Assembly: GCF_003628125.1 (NCBI RefSeq) | Contig: NZ_RBZU01000013.1 | Span: 62,001 to 126,000 of the forward strand | DNA length: 64,000 nt | Source of the DNA: Pararobbsia silviterrae | Lineage (GTDB): Bacteria; Pseudomonadota; Gammaproteobacteria; Burkholderiales; Burkholderiaceae | Direction of reading: 5' to 3' | In this document: positions 62,321 through 64,000 of the stretch, one piece after another | Numbering within the stretch: position 1 is the stretch's first letter | How the letters are laid out: each line of letters begins with the position of its first letter | Translations under genes and position numbers: made by a program | The notes under the pieces: generated by a model | Told to the model about the DNA's origin: nothing | The model's database searches: none | What the model saw: the letters and a program-made list of their open reading frames with translations, nothing else

Positions 62321-63211
62321 ATGGACCTCAAGCAGATGCGGTATTTCCTCGCTGTCGCGGAGGAGCAGAATTTCGGCCGCGCGGCGCAGCGGCTGCATAT
62401 GGCGCAGCCGCCGCTGACGCGGCACATTCATGCGCTCGAAGAAGAACTCGGCGCCGAGCTGTTCGTTCGAACGTCGAAAGGCGCCGAGCTCACGGATGCG
62501 GGACGCACCTTGCTGGCCGAGGTGCCCAATATCCTCGCGCTCACGCGTCGCGCCGCCGAACAGACGCAGTTGGCCGGACGCGGTCTGCTCGGCCGGCTCG
62601 ATGTCGGCATCTTTACGTCGGGCGTCCTGCATGCGATCCCGAAGCTTCTTGCGACGTTCCATGCGCAACGTCCGGGCATCAAGATCGGCCTGCACAATCT
62701 ATCGAAAGCCGAGCAAATCGAGGCCCTGCGCGAAAGGCGGATCACGATCGGGTTCAATCGCCTCGTGCCGCCCGAAGACGACATCGTCGTCGAGACCGTG
62801 CAAAAGGAACCGTATCTCGTCGCGCTGCACGAGACGCATCCGTTATCGAAGCGCGAGGTCGTGCGATTGCGCGATCTCGACGGCGAACCGATGATCCTCT
62901 ATCCGAACGCCGCCTTGTTCGGACTCGCTCAGGAGGTCGCCAACGCGTTCACCGAGGAGAAGCTCACGCTTGTCGTCGAGCAGGAAGTCGAAGATGTCGT
63001 GACGGCGCTCGGGCTTGCAGCGAGCGGATTCGGCGCGTGCATCACGACGGCGTCCGCGGCGAATCTCACGCTGCCGGGGCTTGTCTATCGGCCGTTACAT
63101 TCGCGTCAGCTCCGTCATATCGAGCTGAACTGTCTGTATCGCAAGGACGACCGCGCGCCGGTGCTGCTGGCGTTTCTCGATGTCGTGCGCGCGTTCAGCG
63201 CGACGCAATGA
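62321..63211 (+). CDS. LysR-family transcriptional regulator (CatR/BenM-like)
   Basis: About 296 residues starting MDLKQMRYFLAVAEEQNFGR, the classic CatM/BenM/CbnR-type beginning with RAAQRLHMAQPPLTRHIHAL in the helix-turn-helix. The effector domain has VGIFTSGVLHAIPKLL and ITIGFNRLVPPEDDI. Such regulators respond to aromatic-breakdown intermediates. It is divergent from the catechol 2,3-dioxygenase gene across about 245 bp and likely activates it. An ATG at 62306 is an alternative start. Confidence 0.93.
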   Translation: MDLKQMRYFLAVAEEQNFGRAAQRLHMAQPPLTRHIHALEEELGAELFVRTSKGAELTDAGRTLLAEVPNILALTRRAAEQTQLAGRGLLGRLDVGIFTSGVLHAIPKLLATFHAQRPGIKIGLHNLSKAEQIEALRERRITIGFNRLVPPEDDIVVETVQKEPYLVALHETHPLSKREVVRLRDLDGEPMILYPNAALFGLAQEVANAFTEEKLTLVVEQEVEDVVTALGLAASGFGACITTASAANLTLPGLVYRPLHSRQLRHIELNCLYRKDDRAPVLLAFLDVVRAFSATQ

Positions 63212-63227
63212 GCGGCACCGCGCCGCG

Positions 63228-63614
63228 CTAACGCTCGCAGGGCTTCAGTGCATCGATCGCATCCGCGTGGATCATCGCGTCGGCATTGCTCGGCCGCACC
63301 ATCGAGTGGATCGGTCTGAACACCGCGTCGCCGAGATGGACCGGCCGGCCCGTGAGCGGACATACGCCGTGCTTGCGTGCAATGCCGATGCGCCAGATCT
63401 GGTCGTAATAGCACCCCGAGGTCGAATCGCGCCACGTCAGCGAAGCCGTCAACGGCGACAGACGGTCCATGACGACGATCTCGGGGTCGCGCCATCGCGG
63501 GGTCGCGTCCGACGCCGCGCCATCCTGCCGCGTGACGTCGTCCGGCATCGGCGCCGCGGATAACTGCCGAACGAGAAACGCAAAGCGAAACGTTGCCGGT
63601 GCATCGGATAACAT
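63228..63614 (-). CDS. DUF3331-domain protein
   Basis: About 128 residues starting MLSDAPATFRFAFLVRQLSA with a GGGGG element upstream. The core LTWRDSTSGCYYDQIWRIGI, then KHGVCPLTGRPVHLGDAVFR, is the DUF3331 pattern found mainly in Burkholderia. The Cys residues in GCYYDQ and GVCPLTG look like a metal site (zinc-ribbon-like, inference). It is convergent with the LysR gene, with 16 bp between stops. The function is unknown. Confidence 0.85.
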   Translation of the reverse strand: MLSDAPATFRFAFLVRQLSAAPMPDDVTRQDGAASDATPRWRDPEIVVMDRLSPLTASLTWRDSTSGCYYDQIWRIGIARKHGVCPLTGRPVHLGDAVFRPIHSMVRPSNADAMIHADAIDALKPCER

Positions 63615-64000
63615 CGCATCCCCCCGCATCACTGAGACGGCTTGCTCGTCGAAGATCGGCGCCCGGACGCCGCCGATGGACTGCGTCGACTGTTTGGCGT
63701 CGGTAACCTATGTCGATGGCTGGCGCCGGTTGTTTTCCGCCGAGCGCGCGCACCCATGATCGGCGTCGCTCGGCGGACGGTCGCGACAGACGCCGACCGC
63801 CGATCGATGTTGCCATGTCCGCGGCTCGCGCTCCATCCCCCGCACAGGCGCTCGCCGAAGCGCCTTCTCCCCCAGATGAGGGATATACCCGCCAGGTATC
63901 GCGGCAGCACACTTCGATCACGTCCGACGATCGTGCGCCGTCGTACGCCATCGTGTGCTTTTTTGCCGATGCGACGCGCCGATGCACACCGTTCAAACGC
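63615..64000. other. Right-edge region without a supported gene
   Basis: About 386 bp upstream of the DUF3331 gene. Apart from a 7-bp hairpin (AGGCGCT/AGCGCCT, 63846-63865) I see no gene or signal; frames open here are antisense or unconserved. Confidence 0.45.

Noticed and set aside
63115-63996. Minus-strand 293-residue frame at the right edge
   Set aside because: It runs across the DUF3331 gene and the LysR gene end in another frame and lacks any domain.

Overview
The window reads as a high-GC proteobacterial chromosome segment, most likely Burkholderia sensu lato (Burkholderiaceae). The reasons are GC-biased third positions throughout, a DUF3331 protein, heptose-kinase (WcbL/HddA-type) capsule chemistry, OruR-like AraC, LysR and MmyB-type regulators, and a tonB-exbB-exbD-exbD operon. 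I saw no rRNA, tRNA, CRISPR array, phage or insertion sequence. About 47 protein genes are supported, densely packed.

Layout, left to right. (1) 1-8342, minus strand: a likely organosulfur/sulfur-scavenging cluster with an amino-acid-type ABC permease fused in frame to its ATPase (cut by the window edge), two flavin-dependent (LLM) monooxygenases, a TonB-dependent receptor, a family-3 binding protein and a GNAT acetyltransferase. (2) 8625-12097, minus: tonB-exbB-exbD-exbD with an M14/aspartoacylase-type deacylase appended through a GTGA overlap. (3) 12340-15108, minus: a fluoride riboswitch followed by a CLC-F type F-/H+ antiporter gene, a His-rich DUF190 gene and a NYN-nuclease/cold-shock-domain fusion, all closely spaced. 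(4) 15126-16653: an intact heptose-7-phosphate kinase next to a frameshifted, truncated remnant of its usual nucleotidyltransferase partner. (5) 16762-24048: an AraC regulator divergent from a secreted GH3 beta-glucosidase, a LysR regulator divergent from a tautomerase/MFS pair, and an MmyB-type regulator. (6) 24143-30720, plus: an aldehyde dehydrogenase, then a macA-macB-outer-membrane-factor efflux operon. (7) 30909-41968: two cell-surface-signalling iron-uptake units back to back, each with ECF sigma factor, FecR and a TonB receptor carrying an N-terminal signalling domain; the second also has a PepSY membrane reductase-like gene and a small membrane protein. Candidate Fur boxes lie upstream. 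(8) 42100-50184: a diguanylate cyclase, a Tat-exported alkylsulfatase with a small CxxC partner, a DUF4239 membrane protein, and an operon of exported proteins (DUF2092, Gly/Asn-rich, beta-barrel). (9) 50630-55802: a GluR0-like ligand-gated channel, then an operon of formylglycine-generating enzyme, arylsulfatase, BASS-type transporter and DUF202. (10) 56137-63211: a LIV-type ABC transporter, an extradiol catechol 2,3-dioxygenase and a divergent LysR gene, i.e. uptake and meta-cleavage of an aromatic compound. (11) A DUF3331 gene near the right edge.

Working together: the tonB/exb operon can energise the three TonB receptors here. Sulfur supply is a recurring theme (LLM monooxygenases, alkylsulfatase, arylsulfatase with its maturase). 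The most interesting locus is the fluoride-riboswitch operon, whose last gene is a putative RNA nuclease with a cold-shock domain, a combination I do not know as a described fluoride-response module.
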